Assembly (NCBI RefSeq): GCF_015500075.1
Contig: NZ_CP045496.1
Span: forward strand, 3,916,001 to 3,980,000
Reading direction: 5' to 3'
Source: Mesorhizobium sp. INR15
Lineage (GTDB): Bacteria; Pseudomonadota; Alphaproteobacteria; Rhizobiales; Rhizobiaceae
Length of the DNA stretch: 64,000 bases
How positions within the stretch are numbered: the stretch's first letter is position 1; every line of letters starts with the position of its first letter. The notes below the pieces were generated by a model. That model was not told the origin of the DNA. It worked only from the letters and a program-made list of their open reading frames with translations, and did not search any database. The position numbers and the translations under genes were made by a program. This document shows, piece after piece, positions 50,323-59,127 of the stretch.

Positions 50323-51441
50323 ATGGCGAGCTATTCGACACGCGTGAGGTCGGACATTGCGCGATGGGTGCAAGCAGGCCTGATCGATGCGGCGACCGGC
50401 GATTCGCTGGCGCGGGATGTCGTGGCCAATAAGCGCAAATCGCTGAGCTTCGGTTCTGTCCTGGCGATGCTGGCTGCGTTGCTGTTTGGCGCGGCTATCC
50501 TGATTTTCGTTGCCGCCAACTGGGACGCTATACCAAGGCTGGCGCGTGTGGTCGCGCTGTTTGCGCTTATCCTGGGCGGCTATGTCGGCGGCGCGGTGCT
50601 GAAGATGCGTGACCACGAGGCGATCGGCGAGGCGCTGTGGATTGTTGCCGCTGCAGCATTCGGCGGGTCGATCGCGCTGATCGGCCAGATGTATCACTTG
50701 TCGGGTGATGAAGCCTCGGCCTTGGTCACCTGGGGAGCGGGCACCGCATTGGCGGCGGTGGCATTGCGCTCGAACCCGTTGACAGTCGCCTCGGTCGGCA
50801 TTGCGGATGCCTGGCTGTTCTTCAAAGGGTTCGACTATTCGAGCCGCAGTGAGTTTCCGCATCTCTTCGTTGTCATGGCGATCGTTCTGTTTGTCGTCTC
50901 GTTCTGGACCCGAAGCCAGGCCGCGCGGCATCTGATCATCCTGTCATTGCTCTTCTATCTTGTGCTGTTTGCCTCGGATCACGCCGCATTGCAGGTGGCC
51001 ATTCCGCTGGTTGCCGTGTCTGCCTTGCTGTTTGCCATATCTGTTTTTGCTCCTGAACCCGTGGACAGGATCGTGCAGCTTGGCGGCCGCTTGCCCTTGC
51101 ACGCACTGCTCGGCTTCCTCACCGGCCTGGCGATCATCCAGTTCGAACTGGCGGATCAAAGCATCTACAACAGCGGGTTTACCTTGGCCTCGGTCGTGGC
51201 GTTGGCCGGTGTTGTCGCAGCCATCGTGCTGGCGGGGCGGGAAAGCCGAGGGCTGCGCTGGCTGGCCTATGCCGGCTTCGCCTTCGAACTTGCCATTATC
51301 TATGTGGTGACCTTGCAATCGATGCTCGACACGGCCGGCTTCTTTCTCGCGGCGGCGGTGTTGCTCGGCATCCTCGCACTCATCATCATCCGCGTTGAAA
51401 CGCGCATGAAGGGGCCAAGTGTCCAGGGAGCGGCAGCATGA
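50323..51441 (+). CDS. DUF2157 domain membrane protein
   Basis: 372-residue polytopic membrane protein. The N-terminal soluble DUF2157 region is YSTRVRSDIARWVQAGLIDAATGDSLARDVVAN, followed by about ten hydrophobic helices starting FGSVLAMLAALLFGAAILIFVAANWDAIPRLARVVAL. GAGGGGAGAAGC precedes the ATG at 50323. It is coupled to the next gene by a four-base overlap; DUF2157 and GDYXXLXY proteins are commonly paired. Function is unknown. Confidence 0.85.
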   Translation: MASYSTRVRSDIARWVQAGLIDAATGDSLARDVVANKRKSLSFGSVLAMLAALLFGAAILIFVAANWDAIPRLARVVALFALILGGYVGGAVLKMRDHEAIGEALWIVAAAAFGGSIALIGQMYHLSGDEASALVTWGAGTALAAVALRSNPLTVASVGIADAWLFFKGFDYSSRSEFPHLFVVMAIVLFVVSFWTRSQAARHLIILSLLFYLVLFASDHAALQVAIPLVAVSALLFAISVFAPEPVDRIVQLGGRLPLHALLGFLTGLAIIQFELADQSIYNSGFTLASVVALAGVVAAIVLAGRESRGLRWLAYAGFAFELAIIYVVTLQSMLDTAGFFLAAAVLLGILALIIIRVETRMKGPSVQGAAA

Positions 51442-52019
51442 TGACCGGGAAGAGACTTGTTATCTCGGCGCTGCTGCTGGCGCTCGTTCAGATCGGTTTC
51501 CTCAGCTGGATCATCGCTGGCCGGGCAGCAATCCTGCGCAATGGCACGGAAGTGCTTTTGAAAGTCGAGCCGATCGATCCACGCGACCTGCTGCGCGGCG
51601 ACTACATCGTGCTTGGCTACGAGATCTCGCGGATTCCGGTGAAGCTCATCGCCAACATCCCGGCCGGAAAACTGTCGACAGACGATACATCTGTTGTCGT
51701 CAGGCTGAAGAAGGGCGCTGACGGCTACTGGACCTCGACAGCCGCCTGGTTCGGCAAGGCACCGGGAGCGGCCGCCGCCGATGAAGCCGATATCGTTGGG
51801 CACGTCGCCGCGGGCTGGGATCTCAGCGAAGGCAACACGATCGCACCGGACTATGGCATCGAGCGGTTCTATCTGCCGGAAGGCGAAGGGATGGCGATCC
51901 AGAACGACATGCGGATACGGCCATTCGGCATCCGCCTTGCCATCGCCGGCGATGGGACGGCGCAAATCAAGGCGCTGGTGGACGGCGACAAGACGCTGTT
52001 TCAAGAGCCGCTCTATTAA
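51438..52019 (+). CDS. GDYXXLXY domain protein
   Basis: 193-residue protein with an N-terminal membrane helix (RLVISALLLALVQIGFLSWIIAGRAAIL) and the signature DPRDLLRGDYIVLGYEIS (GDYIVLGY) near residue 53. The rest is a periplasmic beta-rich domain. It overlaps the DUF2157 gene (ATGA) and is expected to act with it at the membrane. Confidence 0.88.
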   Translation: MMTGKRLVISALLLALVQIGFLSWIIAGRAAILRNGTEVLLKVEPIDPRDLLRGDYIVLGYEISRIPVKLIANIPAGKLSTDDTSVVVRLKKGADGYWTSTAAWFGKAPGAAAADEADIVGHVAAGWDLSEGNTIAPDYGIERFYLPEGEGMAIQNDMRIRPFGIRLAIAGDGTAQIKALVDGDKTLFQEPLY

Positions 52020-52045
52020 TGTTCGTACTTGCCGTGGTGTGAAGC

Positions 52046-53494
52046 ATGCCCATTCTCCTGACGACGCGTGACGACATCAATCTCGACAGCGTTTTCCGCG
52101 TCGCCTGGCAGAAGGATACGGTGGAGATTGGCGAGAAAGCCTTGCGGCGCATCGCCGAATGCCGAGCTTCATTCCTGCAGCTGATCGAATCCGATCCGCC
52201 ACCGGTCATCTATGGCGTCACCACCGCCATGGGAGAACTTGCGAGCCGCAAGCTCGAACTTGACGAGCGCGACCGCCATGCACGTATCAAGGCATTCGCC
52301 GCCGCCACCTCGTTCGGTGATCCCTTGCCCGACCGCGTCGTCAGGGCGATCGTTCTTGCCCGGTTGACGAACTTCATCGAAGGCAATGCCGCGACCACGC
52401 CGCGCATCGCGCTTGCCGTCGCCGCGATGCTGGATGGCGGACCCATGCCGGCTGTGGCGGCTTCGGGCCAGGGTGGGGCAGGCGAGATCCTCGCGCTCTA
52501 TCCGCTGTTTGCCGACCTGACGACGCGCTTCGACCTGGAGGTCAAGGAACGCGGATCGCTGATCAACGGCTCGCCCTGCGCGGCGGCACTCGTGGCCGAC
52601 GCAGCGCTTGCCGCGCGCCGGCGTGTCCGGCTGGTGCAAAAGGTGTTCGCCCTGTCTATCGAGGCGTTTCGCGCGCCGCTTGAGCATTATGATGCAGCGC
52701 TCGACACGCTGTGGGGCGACGAACATGAAGCAGCGGCGCTGCGCGGCCTGCGAGAGTTTCTGGTTGGCGCCGGCGACGGACGGCGCAACTATCAGGCGCC
52801 GGTCAGCTACCGCATCGTGCCGCGCGTGCTAGGCCAAATGCATCGCGCGTTGGCTGCGGCGGAGCGGGCAGCAACCGTGTCGCTGGCATCGATATCGGAC
52901 AACCCGGTCTATATTCCGCCCGATGCCGCAAACCCGTTCGGGCGCTGCATCTCGACCGGCGGCTATCACAATGCCATGGCGACGCCTGCCTTGGATGATC
53001 TGGCCGCGATTTGGGCCGACATCTGCCTGCTCTGCGACCGCCACGGTTCGAAATTGCTGAACGGCAAGGTGTCGCTGCTGCCCGATCTCCTGATGACCGG
53101 GCGGCACTGGGCCGACAGCGACGGTCACGGCAATGTGGGTTACGTGCCGATGGCGATAACCGGCTATCTCGAGCAGGCAAAACTTGCCGCGCAGCGAACC
53201 TTCATTCCAGGCACGGAGTCGGCCGGCGCCGGCCAGGATGATGTCGCCACCACAGCATTCTTCGCCTGGACGAAGGAAGCGATCGCCGGCCGCTGCGTCG
53301 ATGCCGCATTGGCGATGCTGGCCATGATTGCCTCTCAGGCACTGCATGTCACCGGGCGCGAGGCCCCGCCGGCGCTGCAGTCGTTTGTCGCGGAAATCAG
53401 GGATATCATGCCGCCGGTTGGCGACGATCGCGTGCTGGGGCCCGAGTTGGCCAAACTGGCCGGGTGGTTCAACCGCCAAGTGTTCGATGCGTAG
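52046..53494 (+). CDS. Aromatic amino acid lyase (HAL/PAL/TAL) family protein
   Basis: 482-residue member of the histidine/phenylalanine ammonia-lyase family. The catalytic Tyr loop is VIYGVTTAMGEL (Y56), and the MIO-forming Ala-Ser-Gly triad is at 139-141 (AVAASGQGGAGEIL). Standard enzymes read GSVGASGDLAPLA here, so the residues after ASG differ and the usual Asp is Gln. Later SLASISDNPVYIP... GGYHNAMATPALDDLA matches the family's NP-region. Elimination of ammonia from an aromatic amino acid or a related reaction is inferred; no hut genes are nearby. It ends 20 bases before the att site of the integrated element. Confidence 0.82.
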   Translation: MPILLTTRDDINLDSVFRVAWQKDTVEIGEKALRRIAECRASFLQLIESDPPPVIYGVTTAMGELASRKLELDERDRHARIKAFAAATSFGDPLPDRVVRAIVLARLTNFIEGNAATTPRIALAVAAMLDGGPMPAVAASGQGGAGEILALYPLFADLTTRFDLEVKERGSLINGSPCAAALVADAALAARRRVRLVQKVFALSIEAFRAPLEHYDAALDTLWGDEHEAAALRGLREFLVGAGDGRRNYQAPVSYRIVPRVLGQMHRALAAAERAATVSLASISDNPVYIPPDAANPFGRCISTGGYHNAMATPALDDLAAIWADICLLCDRHGSKLLNGKVSLLPDLLMTGRHWADSDGHGNVGYVPMAITGYLEQAKLAAQRTFIPGTESAGAGQDDVATTAFFAWTKEAIAGRCVDAALAMLAMIASQALHVTGREAPPALQSFVAEIRDIMPPVGDDRVLGPELAKLAGWFNRQVFDA

Positions 53495-53513
53495 GCACGG
53501 ACAAATTGAATAA

Positions 53514-53534
53514 TTGGTGCGGGTAGAGGGACTC
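53514..53534. other. Attachment site, distal copy of the tRNA-Leu 3' end
   Basis: A 21-bp direct repeat beginning TTGGTGCGGG and ending GGGACTC is identical to 60681-60701, which covers the 3' end of tRNA-Leu. It is a displaced attachment site marking the left boundary of the integrated element. Confidence 0.9.
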
Positions 53535-53754
53535 TTGGGGTCTCTGGAGGCCTTGTGCAGTAAGGATTTCGACGTCGCGCCATGTACTGATGTGGACTGT
53601 TTTATGTACCGAAAATCTCCGGGTATAGGTGCGGCGTCACGCTTCACCGCAGGGGGCCACGGGGGGATTGAGGCCCATCCATGTACATGAATACCGAAAC
53701 AGATTTTTCACAAATTTTGTCCGGTGTGCTATAGATTTTTCAGAGGAGCGACCC

Positions 53755-53946
53755 TTGGCGAAGCAACCGTACGATGTGAGAACAGAACCGGACGGAACGT
53801 GGACGGTGTTCGACAAGGTTACCGGCCTTCCAGCAATGTTTGATGGCGCTACGGCGTTGGGGATGGGTGTTGAGGAGGCGGACGTTCTGGTTGACCTCTT
53901 GAACGCCTGTGACCGGTCAGACAGGAAGGCCCAAGAAACCCAATGA
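53755..53946 (+). CDS. Hypothetical small protein of the element
   Basis: 63-residue protein (TTG start, then AKQPYDVRTEPDGTWTVFDKVTGLPAMFDG). GAGGAG at 53743-53748 lies 6 bases before the TTG at 53755, and TATAGAT just before it looks like a -10 element; the open frame further up lacks both. The N-terminal WTVFDKVTGLPA looks like a short beta hairpin, followed by an acidic helix (GMGVEEADVLVDLLNAC). It overlaps the next gene by four bases. Confidence 0.55.
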   Translation: MAKQPYDVRTEPDGTWTVFDKVTGLPAMFDGATALGMGVEEADVLVDLLNACDRSDRKAQETQ

Positions 53947-54191
53947 GCCTACGCTGGTTTTCACCTCCGGTTGCCGTGCGCTCGGGACTGGGGCAGCGAT
54001 ACGACTGCAACAACGTCGAGGGCGCATTTGCCGAACTCCTCAAGTGGACCAAGCGGGGTCCCAAGTGGGAACTCGCGGTCAAGGTCTGCTCAGCAGCGTT
54101 GGCGGATCAGGCAACCCCGCAAGAGGTGCGGAGGCACTTCCGGCTGGCTGCGAATGAAGAAGGCAAACTGCTACGGGACATACCGGAATAA
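53943..54191 (+). CDS. DUF982 domain protein
   Basis: 82-residue protein of the DUF982 type common in rhizobia: WFSPPVAVRSGLGQRYDCNNVEGAFAELLKWTKRGPKWELAVKVCSAALADQATPQEVRRHFRLAANEEG. The Cys in the central helix and the AANE ending are family traits. It overlaps the preceding gene by four bases (ATGA). Function is unknown. Confidence 0.75.
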   Translation: MSLRWFSPPVAVRSGLGQRYDCNNVEGAFAELLKWTKRGPKWELAVKVCSAALADQATPQEVRRHFRLAANEEGKLLRDIPE

Positions 54192-54317
54192 TGAACTTCC
54201 GTGGCCTACGGATAAAAGATTACCACTGATGCTGCAGAGACTGCACTACCTGACTTCATTATCACCGAAGCATGTGAAACATGGGCATCGGCAATGACGC
54301 CATGAGGACAAAAGCCG

Positions 54318-54506
54318 ATGACAACCTACCTGATCATGTTCACCGACAATGCCGGGCAACACCTTGGGCACCTCCAGACCGCCGCATGGTCCCACTGGGA
54401 TGCCTGCGAGTTCGGCTGGGACAACGCGCTCAAGGGCACCGACGACTTTCAGGTCTTCACGGAAGACGCATTCATTCAGATGACGGGTGCGACGTTGGGT
54501 GCCTAA
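54318..54506 (+). CDS. Hypothetical small protein of the element
   Basis: 62-residue protein MTTYLIMFTDNAGQHLGHLQTAAWSHWDACEFGWDNALKG followed by DDFQVFTEDAFIQMTG. GAGGAC lies about 9 bases upstream. Composition looks real. No family is recognised. Last gene of the plus-strand set, 33 bases before an inverted repeat that separates it from the convergent minus-strand set. Confidence 0.5.
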   Translation: MTTYLIMFTDNAGQHLGHLQTAAWSHWDACEFGWDNALKGTDDFQVFTEDAFIQMTGATLGA

Positions 54507-54538
54507 AGCTCCAACGTGCCGGAGGCACTGAGCCTCCC

Positions 54539-54578
54539 GGTGCCCATGCGTAGACCGTAACGAAAACGCATGGGCACC
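54539..54578. terminator. Probable bidirectional terminator between convergent gene sets
   Basis: Perfect 12-bp inverted repeat GGTGCCCATGCG (54539-54550) with CGCATGGGCACC (54567-54578), 16-base loop. No long T run, so termination is likely but not certain. An alternative stem GGAGGC/GCCTCC lies just upstream. Confidence 0.55.
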
Positions 54579-54670
54579 CGAGGCAACCCGCGTCCCCTCC
54601 CTGATCCCATCAGACCGAATGTGACATACGAAAGCGGGATGGGAGGAAGCGCAGGAAACTTCGATAGGCT

Positions 54671-55210
54671 TTAGCTGCCGCTCGCAATGTCCAAGGCGGA
54701 CTTAAGCTCGCCAAGCTCGCTGTCCAGCATGGTGTCGGCGGTGACCGTCACGTCTACCTCAGGGCCGCTGAGGGACGGGAAGAAGGATGCGAGTTCGGCA
54801 TTGGTTACCTTGGGGGCCCCTGCGGTCAACACGCGCTGCGGCTTGGTGTCGGCGGTAAAGGGCAGGCCCGTTGAGGGATCATGGGTGCCGTTCTTAATGC
54901 CGTGCTGGACCGATGCCATGGCCATACGGCTGGACCGTGCAGCGGCTTCGTTTGTTTCCGCGTAGCCTGGGCGATTAGCACCAAACGTGCGGTTGCTAAC
55001 CTCAACCTTGCCGAGGGCGTCACGGATCGCTTGCAGGGCGTCCCGTTCACTCTTTAGCTGCCTCTCAAGTTCGCTGCGCTGAGACAGTAGCGAGGCGTTC
55101 TCCCCGGTCAGGCGAGAGACGGTTGCGGTGAGCTTGGCGACCTCGGTGGAGTTGTCGAGGGTTTCGAGTTGGGCGAGGAGTTCCTCGCGGGTCATTGGTT
55201 TCTTGGACAT
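54671..55210 (-). CDS. Coiled-coil protein of the element
   Basis: 179-residue protein with an N-terminal coiled coil (MTREELLAQLETLDNSTEVAKLTATVSRLTGENASLLSQRSELERQLKSERDALQAIRDAL) and a C-terminal region of mixed character. The start MSKKPMTREE at 55210 has AAGGA about 11 bases upstream. It could be a scaffold or virion-associated protein; I do not recognise a family. It is the most downstream gene of the minus-strand set. Confidence 0.6.
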   Translation of the reverse strand: MSKKPMTREELLAQLETLDNSTEVAKLTATVSRLTGENASLLSQRSELERQLKSERDALQAIRDALGKVEVSNRTFGANRPGYAETNEAAARSSRMAMASVQHGIKNGTHDPSTGLPFTADTKPQRVLTAGAPKVTNAELASFFPSLSGPEVDVTVTADTMLDSELGELKSALDIASGS

Positions 55211-55299
55211 GTTGATGGTGATCCTTCTTAGATGAATGAGTAGAGGCAGAGGCCGCATAGCGATGCGACGTAAAGGGCAACGGTGATGTTCAGCATCGG

Positions 55300-56028
55300 T
55301 CAGCCGTCAACGTCGGGAAGCGACTGGAACCAGAGGTCATAGGCCCCTGCCAGCTTGGATGGATGCAGATTGCCCGCAACCATGTCGGTCACGATGCGCC
55401 GGGCGAACGGGTCATCGGTACGGGAAGCGGCGTAGACCAGAGCGTCCCAGCGATCCCCACCGATATGCTCGGAGGCAACCGGAGCCGTTTCCATCACTGT
55501 CGTTTCGATCAGTACGGAGGCCGTGGCCGGGTCCATGCCGGTGGCATCGGAAAGACGCCTCAAGGTGTCGTCGACGTCGCCAGTGGCAACCATCGCGTCG
55601 AGACCATCGTTGAAGTCGGCTGGGTCGAAACAGTCGGCGATGTCGTCGAAGGTTTCCGAGGGGCCGGGCTCATGGTCGGTCTCGATCTCAAGCTCCTGCT
55701 GGAGCGCCTCAAGGTCTGCATCGGACAGTTCTTCAAAGTCGATGCTTTCAAGAGGATCATCACCGGCAGGGACCGCGCGGGGATCGAAGGCGGCGGGGTT
55801 GCTCGCCGGGATATTGGAGTTGCCCTGAGGCCCCATGAGGCCAAGCTCTTCGGCAATGTCGCGGTCGACGTAGGTGTTCATGCCGGGGATGAAGACCTTG
55901 CCCTCGGGGGCGGGGCCGGGAGCGGAGCCGCTGGCATAGCCGGGATTGTCGGAACGATCGGTCCAGCCGGAATGGCTGTCGATAGGGTTGGGCATACGCA
56001 TCATGCCGTCATCGGAGGAGTAAGACAT
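55300..56028 (-). CDS. Acidic hypothetical protein of the element
   Basis: 242-residue strongly acidic protein: an unstructured Gly/Pro/Ser-rich N terminus (residues 1-60), an acidic middle (DPLESIDFEELSDADLEALQQELEIETDHEPGPSETFDDIADC), and a helical C terminus (DRWDALVYAASRTDDPFARRIVTDMVAGNLHPSKLAGAYDLW). The composition fits phage scaffolding proteins, but that is a guess. AAGGAA stands 8 bases before the ATG. Confidence 0.6.
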   Translation of the reverse strand: MSYSSDDGMMRMPNPIDSHSGWTDRSDNPGYASGSAPGPAPEGKVFIPGMNTYVDRDIAEELGLMGPQGNSNIPASNPAAFDPRAVPAGDDPLESIDFEELSDADLEALQQELEIETDHEPGPSETFDDIADCFDPADFNDGLDAMVATGDVDDTLRRLSDATGMDPATASVLIETTVMETAPVASEHIGGDRWDALVYAASRTDDPFARRIVTDMVAGNLHPSKLAGAYDLWFQSLPDVDG

Positions 56029-56058
56029 AGGGTGGTTTCCTTAAATGCTGCGGAGCAG

Positions 56059-56853
56059 CTAGAGCAGGGCAGCGGCCTTGAGGGCTCGCTTGGTGTAGTC
56101 GAGGATGGACATGGGCTGACCATCGTCAGCGCCGTTCGGCGCGTTGGTGGAGACGGCTGAGGACCAGAAGGCCTTGCCGTAGATGTGTTGGGCATGGCGG
56201 ACGAGGTCGCGGCCAAGGCGTCTGTGGGTGGCCCCTGAGGCCTTCTTGACGAGCGTGGACAAGCCGATGGTCTTGCGGAAGTCGCCCATGAGGGCTCCCG
56301 CGCGGGTCTCAAGGAACCGCTCCCGGTTATCCCAAAGGCCCCCTGCGGGGCCGGAATGGAAATAGACCTGCATCCATCCGATCAAGGCCACGGTGTGGAT
56401 GACTGCCTCGGTATAGGACCGCTGTTCCTTGTGCTGCCAGTTGGCGAGGAGACCCTTGGCCTTGGCGATCTGGGGTAGCTTCGGGTGTAGGTCACCGACA
56501 CCGAGGCAGAAGGACTGCGGGAGGGTCATGCGCCGCTCAAGGTGCCTGAGGTCGAACGCCACACGCGCGGCAAACTTCGGGTCCACCTGCATGAAGATGC
56601 CGATGGCCTTCTTGAAGATGGCCAGTTCGTTTCGAGCCGGGAGGCGGGCCAAGGGGTCACCGCGAGAACTCGCAGCGTCCCGGTGAGGTCCGCAGTAGCG
56701 GGAGACCCCGGAACGATTGCGGGCACAGCCAGGGCAATCGCAGGATTTCGTTTCGTTGAGGACTTGGCGGCAACGCAACTGGTAGCCGTGGTCGGCAGAG
56801 TGGATGCCCACACGCCAGTCGCGCGGGAGCCCCCGCGTGGTGGGATAGGCCAT
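56059..56853 (-). CDS. Hypothetical protein of the element with Cys cluster
   Basis: 264-residue protein. Near the N terminus is a Cys/His cluster (LRCRQVLNETKSCDCPGCARNRSGVSRYCGPHRD) that could bind zinc. A helical region follows with LRHLERRMTLPQSFCLGVGDLHPKLPQIAKAKGLLANWQHKEQRSYTEAVIHTVALIGWMQVY. It starts MAYPTTRGLPRDW at 56853 with AAGGAAACCCT directly upstream. No family is recognised. Confidence 0.6.
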   Translation of the reverse strand: MAYPTTRGLPRDWRVGIHSADHGYQLRCRQVLNETKSCDCPGCARNRSGVSRYCGPHRDAASSRGDPLARLPARNELAIFKKAIGIFMQVDPKFAARVAFDLRHLERRMTLPQSFCLGVGDLHPKLPQIAKAKGLLANWQHKEQRSYTEAVIHTVALIGWMQVYFHSGPAGGLWDNRERFLETRAGALMGDFRKTIGLSTLVKKASGATHRRLGRDLVRHAQHIYGKAFWSSAVSTNAPNGADDGQPMSILDYTKRALKAAALL

Positions 56854-56869
56854 AGGGTTTCCTTTGGGG

Positions 56870-57331
56870 TTACTTGAAAGCGCCGTAGTTCTTGAGACCG
56901 GATGTCGCAACGTCCATGAACGATGTCATCGGGTTGGGCCGGATGCTGTTGATGGCATTCTGGGTTTGCATCTGCTGGGACTTGCCAGTCAGCACGTAGT
57001 TCGCTGCGGCACCGTCTCGCTGGTCCTTGGCGTTCGCGATGGACAATGCGGTCTGGCGGGACTGTTCGGCCACGCGAAGGCCTGCGGTGCTGCCGGTCAT
57101 GCCGGAACCTGAGGCCACCGCGAGGGACTTCGCGCGGTCCCCTTCGAGGGTGGCCTGATAGGCGTCCTTGTTGGTGGCGTTGGTTTTCACGATGAACTCG
57201 CGTTCATTGACGGCTTGGTCAAGCTGGTAGTTGGAGAGAGCAACCTGTTGTTTCTTGCTCGCGGTCGCTGCCTCACCGGCAGCACTTGCGGCCCCGGCTG
57301 CGAGAGACAGGGCGAAGGCTAAGTCGCACAT
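56870..57331 (-). CDS. T7 gp14-like virion core protein
   Basis: 153-residue protein MCDLAFALSLAAGAASAAGEAATASKKQQ... with a hydrophobic Ala/Gly N terminus and a long helix (NYQLDQAVNEREFIVKTNATNKDAYQATLEGDRAKSLAVASGSGMTGSTAGLRVAEQSRQTALSIANAKDQ). This pattern (MCxP/L start, GxRAKSLA, GSGxTGxTAGLRVAEQ, NAxxQRDGAxAN) is that of podoviral internal core proteins ejected with DNA. AAGGA lies 8 bases before the ATG. In T7-like phages it is followed by large core proteins; here the next gene is the unrelated 264-residue one. Confidence 0.65.
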   Translation of the reverse strand: MCDLAFALSLAAGAASAAGEAATASKKQQVALSNYQLDQAVNEREFIVKTNATNKDAYQATLEGDRAKSLAVASGSGMTGSTAGLRVAEQSRQTALSIANAKDQRDGAAANYVLTGKSQQMQTQNAINSIRPNPMTSFMDVATSGLKNYGAFK

Positions 57332-57487
57332 GGCGATGTCCTTTGGTTGGATAGAAAGAGCCACGCCGAGGGAAACTCGGGTGGCGAGATTGTCGGAACG
57401 TTCTGACAAAGTTCGGTGCTGGGAAGATGCACACGGTGCCTCAAGGTGTGCATTCCATAACTGGTGCAAATGCATACCCTGAGCGGT

Positions 57488-58405
57488 TTAGTAGTCGTCG
57501 TGCTTCGCCGCGCCGTCGAGATACGCGGCAGCGACCGATGAGACCTCGGCGACCTGCTCATCCCGCAATGCGATCACCACATCGTGGAAGGCGTCACGCC
57601 ACGCGGCGGTTTGCATGAGTGATGATGGTAACTGTTCATCTGAGCGAAGCAAGGCCAAGGCGAAAGCCTCGGGGTCCGTATGTGGTTTGTTGCCGAGGGC
57701 CTTGTAGAGCCGATCCCTGTAGATAGCGGCTCGTCTTGAGACCTCTGCTTCATGGTCGTAATTCGAGGTGTCAAACGTGACCCCTCGCGCCATGGCGTCA
57801 CAACGTTTCCAGCCTTGTTCCAACAGGTCAGCGATGGAATTCTCAGGGTTGGACAGAAGTGCGGCTTTAACGGTTCGCATGTTTGCCACAGTGCGCGTGG
57901 CGCAAGACGATGCCTGGGCAATCTTCACCTTGGACAGATCAGTAAGCAGTTCGAGACGCCACGCATAATTCAGTTTGTCGGTCTTGCTCATAGGCAGACG
58001 GTCCTTGGAATTGGCCAGACCTGAGAAAGCCATGGCATCGTCAAGGGTGCCTGAGAAAGCGTGGCAGGGGATGGCCTCACGAACGGCGCGTGTGGCGTAG
58101 GCGTCAAGACGATGGTGGCCGTCGATCACATACCAGCGGTCACCGCCCCACCAGACAACGATGCGGTCGAGGTAGCGAGGCTTGTTCGCATTCTTCCCGA
58201 TGGCGTCCGCGAGTGCCGCAATGTGCCGCTTGTCGGCAACATACATCCGGTCTCGGTCGCGGGGCTGGAAGATAGCAGCCATCATGGAAATCTCTTTCCG
58301 GTCGAGGCTGAGATTGGCGGCCGAAGTTGGCGGCGTTGGGCCGTGTTCGTTGAGAGCCGCGCGGATGATCGCAAGGGCCTCGGTAGCTTCGATAAGTCTG
58401 CTCAT
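57488..58405 (-). CDS. ParB/Srx-like nuclease-fold protein
   Basis: 305-residue protein with an N-terminal ParB/sulfiredoxin-like domain. The typical strand-helix is FQPRDRDRMYVADKRHIAALADAIGKN and the phosphate-binding box is WYVIDGHHRLDAYA (GHHR). A helix-turn-helix-like central part follows (SKVKIAQASSCATRTVANMRTVKAAL). The C terminus is helical. Such proteins in mobile elements act in DNA binding, CTP-dependent clamp or nuclease roles; which applies is unknown. AAGGA stands 7 bases before the ATG at 58405. Confidence 0.72.
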   Translation of the reverse strand: MSRLIEATEALAIIRAALNEHGPTPPTSAANLSLDRKEISMMAAIFQPRDRDRMYVADKRHIAALADAIGKNANKPRYLDRIVVWWGGDRWYVIDGHHRLDAYATRAVREAIPCHAFSGTLDDAMAFSGLANSKDRLPMSKTDKLNYAWRLELLTDLSKVKIAQASSCATRTVANMRTVKAALLSNPENSIADLLEQGWKRCDAMARGVTFDTSNYDHEAEVSRRAAIYRDRLYKALGNKPHTDPEAFALALLRSDEQLPSSLMQTAAWRDAFHDVVIALRDEQVAEVSSVAAAYLDGAAKHDDY

Positions 58406-58540
58406 CGAAAATCCTTTACTGGATGGGATAGGGCCTCCTTGCGTCATGGGGGACGCAGGAGCGGCTTTAGGTTCTGGTGGGTATAGGAAGGCGGGAGGAC
58501 GTGGTGGCGCTGGAAAGCGCGTCCACGACTCAAGGAAACG

Positions 58541-58993
58541 CTATGCGGCCTTGCCGTCCCGAAGGGCCTTGAGTTCATCGACCGAGTGTCGGCGAGTGAA
58601 CCATTCGGGCATCAGGTCTTGGGTGTCATCCGGGCGGATGGTGCCATTGGCCACGATCTCGGCAATCTGGTCGTACTCCAGATAGTTGGTGTCCGATGGG
58701 AGCCACCCGAGGAGCCGGAAGGACCACACGGTTCCGAGGACCGCCTTAAGACCCTCGACGTTAAGCCGGTGATTGTCGCGGGCTCGCTGGATGTCCTTCG
58801 AGGAGCATCCCTCGGGAGCCATGGCCCCGCAGTGGGCCAGCTTGCGGGCTGTCCGGGTGTAGCGGACGGTCAGCGGTGCGTTGCGGCTGTGGTGCCAGTT
58901 GTGGCCGGTTGGGAAGGTCGAGGCAAGTGAGGTGCCCTGTGGGGCGGAACGCATGGCGTCGATGGTGGTGGTGAGTTCGGCCGGATAGGTCAT
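58541..58993 (-). CDS. Hypothetical protein of the element
   Basis: 150-residue protein starting MTYPAELTTTIDAM. Middle part HNWHHSRNAPLTVRYTRTARKLAHCGAMAPEGCSSKDIQRARDNHRLNVEGLKAVLGTVW and C-terminal WLPSDTNYLEYDQIAEIVANGTIRPDD. No family is recognised. The ribosome site is weak. It is the first gene of the minus-strand set; the tandem repeat at 59128 is upstream of it. Confidence 0.5.
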   Translation of the reverse strand: MTYPAELTTTIDAMRSAPQGTSLASTFPTGHNWHHSRNAPLTVRYTRTARKLAHCGAMAPEGCSSKDIQRARDNHRLNVEGLKAVLGTVWSFRLLGWLPSDTNYLEYDQIAEIVANGTIRPDDTQDLMPEWFTRRHSVDELKALRDGKAA

Positions 58994-59127
58994 AGGGGCC
59001 TAGATGTTGTGTCGAATGCGTTGTTGAACGCAAGATATAGACGAGGTACCCCGGCGATACAGAGCGCACCACCGGGACAAAAACAACGGACAGAGGGGAG
59101 GACGTGCGAGGAAACGCAGGCAAGGCC

